A stretch of DNA of 36,099 bases from an uncultured bacterium. Its GTDB lineage: Bacteria > Bacillota > Clostridia > Lachnospirales > Lachnospiraceae. The position numbers and the translations under genes are program-made. The notes under the pieces are model-generated. The model was given only the letters and a program-made list of their open reading frames with translations. It had not been told where the DNA came from and made no database searches. The stretch is taken from NCBI GenBank assembly GCA_947647735.1, contig CANSLJ010000035.1, positions 1 through 36,099 of the forward strand, given 5' to 3'. This document shows, piece after piece, positions 34,224 to 36,099 of the stretch (positions within the stretch are counted from its first letter, which is position 1; the number at the start of each line of letters is the position of its first letter).

Positions 34224-35102
34224 ATGCCGGATGTTGTTATCATGACGGATTCCAACGCAGGAATGACACAGGAAGAAGGAGAAAAATATGGCGTGGAGAT
34301 TCTGCCCATGTCTTTCATCATAAACGGAAAGATTTATTATGAAGGAATGGACATAAGCCACGAGGCATTTTTGAATAAGCTGCATGAGGGAGCACAGGTA
34401 TCCACTTCACAGCCGGCGCCGGGGGAAGTGATAGAGCGATGGGAAAAACTGTTAAAGCGGCATGACGAGGTGGTCTATATACCGCTGTCGGGCGCGCTCA
34501 GTAAATCCTGTGAAACAGCGCAGATACTGGCGCAGGACTACGACGGCAGAGTGCAGGTGGTGGACAGCAGGCGGGTGTCCGTGCCCCAGAAAATGATGGT
34601 GATGGATGCGATCGCTCTGGCGAAGGAAGGAAAAAGCGCGCTGCAGATAAAGGAACTGCTTACCGCGAACGCTTTGGACTGCGCTATTTATATCGCGGTG
34701 GACACGCTGAAGTATCTGAAGCGCGGCGGACGCATTACAGGTACCGCCGCGGCGCTTGGAACAGTACTGAATATCAAACCCGTTCTTTCATTAAAGGGAC
34801 AGAAGCTGGATGCCCTGGAAAAGGCAAGAGGCATGAAGGCGGCGAAGCGTATCATGCTGCAGGCGGTCCGGGGAGAACTGGAAGGAGCATTTAAGGAGTA
34901 TGCCGACCAGGGTGAAGTCTGTCTGCAGATGGCGCACAGCTGTATGGATGAAGAGGTGATCGGAGACTGGGAGGAAAGGATACGGAAAGAGTTTCCGGAT
35001 CTGAAATTATATGCGGCGCCGCTGCCGTTATGCCTTGCCTGCCATATCGGACCGGACGGCCTCGGTATCGGCATTACGAGAAGGCTCAGAAATGATTGCT
35101 GA
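34224..35102 (+). CDS. DegV-family fatty-acid-binding protein
   Basis: A 292-aa DegV protein, related to the FakB fatty-acid carriers that present acyl chains to the kinase FakA. Family features are the N-terminal VIMTDSNAGM, the lipid-site STSQPAPGEV, IPLSGALSKSCETA, and TLKYLKRGGRITGTAAALGTVLNIKPVLSL. Near the end, ACHIGPDGLGIG matches the conserved HxGPG-type segment with a substitution. RBS AAAGGAGG lies upstream. No FakA kinase gene is present in the window, and which lipid it binds is not known. Confidence 0.92.
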   Translation: MPDVVIMTDSNAGMTQEEGEKYGVEILPMSFIINGKIYYEGMDISHEAFLNKLHEGAQVSTSQPAPGEVIERWEKLLKRHDEVVYIPLSGALSKSCETAQILAQDYDGRVQVVDSRRVSVPQKMMVMDAIALAKEGKSALQIKELLTANALDCAIYIAVDTLKYLKRGGRITGTAAALGTVLNIKPVLSLKGQKLDALEKARGMKAAKRIMLQAVRGELEGAFKEYADQGEVCLQMAHSCMDEEVIGDWEERIRKEFPDLKLYAAPLPLCLACHIGPDGLGIGITRRLRNDC

Positions 35103-35112
35103 ATGAAACAAG

Positions 35113-35136
35113 GGGGGATGGCTATTGCCATCCCCC
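35113..35136. terminator. Hairpin between convergent degV and SDR genes
   Basis: A perfect 10-bp stem, GGGGGATGGC (35113-35122) with GCCATCCCCC (35127-35136), and a TATT loop. It overlaps the last codons of the SDR gene. T runs are weak on both sides, so termination may be incomplete. Confidence 0.6.
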
Positions 35137-35841
35137 GTCTATTGTCAGGATCTGTCCTGTGGCATAGGCAGGCATCGAGAGAACAGAGCATACCATCTGG
35201 GCAACCTCGGCGGTATTTCCCATACGGTCAGCCGGAATTTCCTCGATCAGGGAACGGCGTTCCTCGTCGGAAAAGCAGAGGTTCATTTCCGTATTGATCA
35301 GCCCGCAGGCGATGGCGTTGACCTGTATGCCGGAGGGCGCCAGTTCCTTTGCCAGGGCTTTTGTAAAACTGTTTACGCCGCCCTTGGAGGCGGAATAGGC
35401 AACTTCCATGGAGGCGCCGCAGCTTCCCCAGACGGAGGAGATATTGATGATATTTCCGCGGTGCTTCTGGAGCATCAGCGGGATGGCTCTTCTGCTGGTA
35501 TAGAAGAGGCTGCTGAGATTGGTGTCTATTACCTGATGCCAGCTTTCGGGACTCATTTCGGAGAGCAGCCCGATGTAGGAGATGCCGGCATTGTTGATCA
35601 GCACGTCCAGCGATGGGATATGCTTAAAGAGCCTGTCCACATCTTTACAGGAAGACATATCGCATAGAAAAGCGCCGACGGAGACATTGTATTCCTGTTC
35701 CAGATAGGTGGCGAGGGTGTGGAGTTTCTCCTCCGAATGAAGGCAGGTCAGATAAAGATCATAGTGTTCCTGTGCCAGTTTTCTTGCAATGGCTTCTCCG
35801 ATTCCCCGGGAAGCGCCGGTGATGAGAGCTTTTTTATTCAT
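35122..35841 (-). CDS. Short-chain dehydrogenase/reductase, FabG-like
   Basis: A 239-aa NAD(P)-dependent oxidoreductase of the classical SDR type. The cofactor loop TGASRGIG (near residue 8), the NNAG motif, the catalytic Ser in NISSVWG, and YSASKGG with Tyr and Lys are all present. The C-terminal ATGQILTIDGGWQ is typical of FabG-like enzymes. I chose the ATG at 35841 because AAGGAGGA lies 7 nt upstream and the protein then begins MNKKALITGASRG; an upstream ATG adds seven residues. It might be an elongation-type 3-ketoacyl reductase, but it stands alone rather than in a fab cluster. Confidence 0.9.
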   Translation of the reverse strand: MNKKALITGASRGIGEAIARKLAQEHYDLYLTCLHSEEKLHTLATYLEQEYNVSVGAFLCDMSSCKDVDRLFKHIPSLDVLINNAGISYIGLLSEMSPESWHQVIDTNLSSLFYTSRRAIPLMLQKHRGNIINISSVWGSCGASMEVAYSASKGGVNSFTKALAKELAPSGIQVNAIACGLINTEMNLCFSDEERRSLIEEIPADRMGNTAEVAQMVCSVLSMPAYATGQILTIDGGWQ

Positions 35842-36044
35842 GACGATCCTCCTTTTTATCATTTTAATCTATTTTCAGAAAAAAAGATATGAAAATTCAC
35901 TATTTTTTTTACTGATCAATATGATACCAGATGTAGTTTTTTGGTGTAAAAAGGCCCCTAAATATTGAATTGTTACAGAAAAATGATAGGGAAAGCAAAA
36001 TGAAAAACAGCGAAAATATCCCGTTTTCCAAATAAATCCGGCGG

Positions 36045-36073
36045 TTGACAAATATCGGGGAAGGTGTTATATT
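36045..36073 (+). promoter_or_regulatory. Strong promoter for a gene beyond the right edge
   Basis: TTGACA (36045-36050) and TATATT (36068-36073) with a 17-nt spacer. Two TTAACA repeats follow at about 36076-36092, where a repressor could bind. The rest of the gap 35863-36044 is AT-rich with nothing recognised. Confidence 0.75.
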
Positions 36074-36099
36074 AGTTAACAGATTTAACAATTTTGTAA

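Noticed and set aside
36073-36099. Possible Rex (NADH-sensing repressor) operator
   Set aside because: Rex sites are inverted (TTGTTAA...TTAACAA). Here the half sites are direct repeats, so the match fails.
1-36099. CRISPR array, tRNA, rRNA, transposase or integrase
   Set aside because: No regularly spaced repeats, cloverleaf-like tRNA genes, rRNA sequence or recombinase motifs were seen on either strand.

Overview
The window looks like the chromosome of a low-to-medium GC Firmicute, most likely a gut Clostridium of the Lachnospiraceae type. The reasons are strong AGGAGG ribosome binding sites, sigma-A promoters with 17-nt spacers, an ECF ATPase pair-ecfT-truA-rplM-rpsI block in the usual Firmicutes order, Bce/Vex-like two-component/ABC modules, and a DUF11-like protein typical of Clostridia. 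The genus cannot be fixed from sequence reading alone.

Left region (1-7.6 kb): a visibly AT-rich defence island. It holds the 3' part of a type I restriction subunit (HsdR), an unrecognised 257-aa protein overlapping a ClpB-like AAA+ ATPase, a possible 47-aa small protein, and a 1006-aa reverse transcriptase fused to a nitrilase domain. The last resembles defence-associated reverse transcriptase (DRT) type 1, and both of its active sites look intact. The island stops at a perfect 18-codon copy of the 3' end of tuf (EF-Tu) followed by a terminator. This is what an element integrated into the 3' end of tuf would leave, so I read 7506-7617 as the island/chromosome junction.

Middle region (7.7-26.1 kb): ordinary chromosome. 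In order: an ArsC/Spx-family protein; a thiamine salvage/synthesis operon (tenA, thiD, thiE) behind a TPP-type riboswitch with a terminator; a two-component system followed by a Bce/Vex-like ABC exporter, with a 34-bp-stem hairpin between them; a polar amino-acid ABC importer (lipoprotein, permease, ATPase) followed by an AbgB-like M20 amidohydrolase; then, on the minus strand, an XRE regulator and an M15 peptidase; and the ECF module (ecfA1-ecfA2-ecfT), truA, rplM and rpsI. Just after rpsI an 18-nt copy of its 3' end is repeated, suggesting a scar of a second integration event.

Right region (26.3-36.1 kb): an MBOAT acyltransferase with a DHHW/AlgX-like partner (probable cell-surface glycan O-acylation), a large hybrid histidine kinase on the minus strand, a DUF11-like repeat protein without a signal peptide, a 140-bp nested foldback element, a DegV fatty-acid-binding protein, an SDR oxidoreductase on the minus strand, and a strong promoter pointing out of the right edge.

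The best candidate for something undescribed is the cluster of unknown protein, AAA+ ATPase, small ORF and RT-nitrilase at 2.2-7.3 kb, bounded by the tuf remnant. No integrase, transposase, CRISPR array, tRNA or rRNA was seen.
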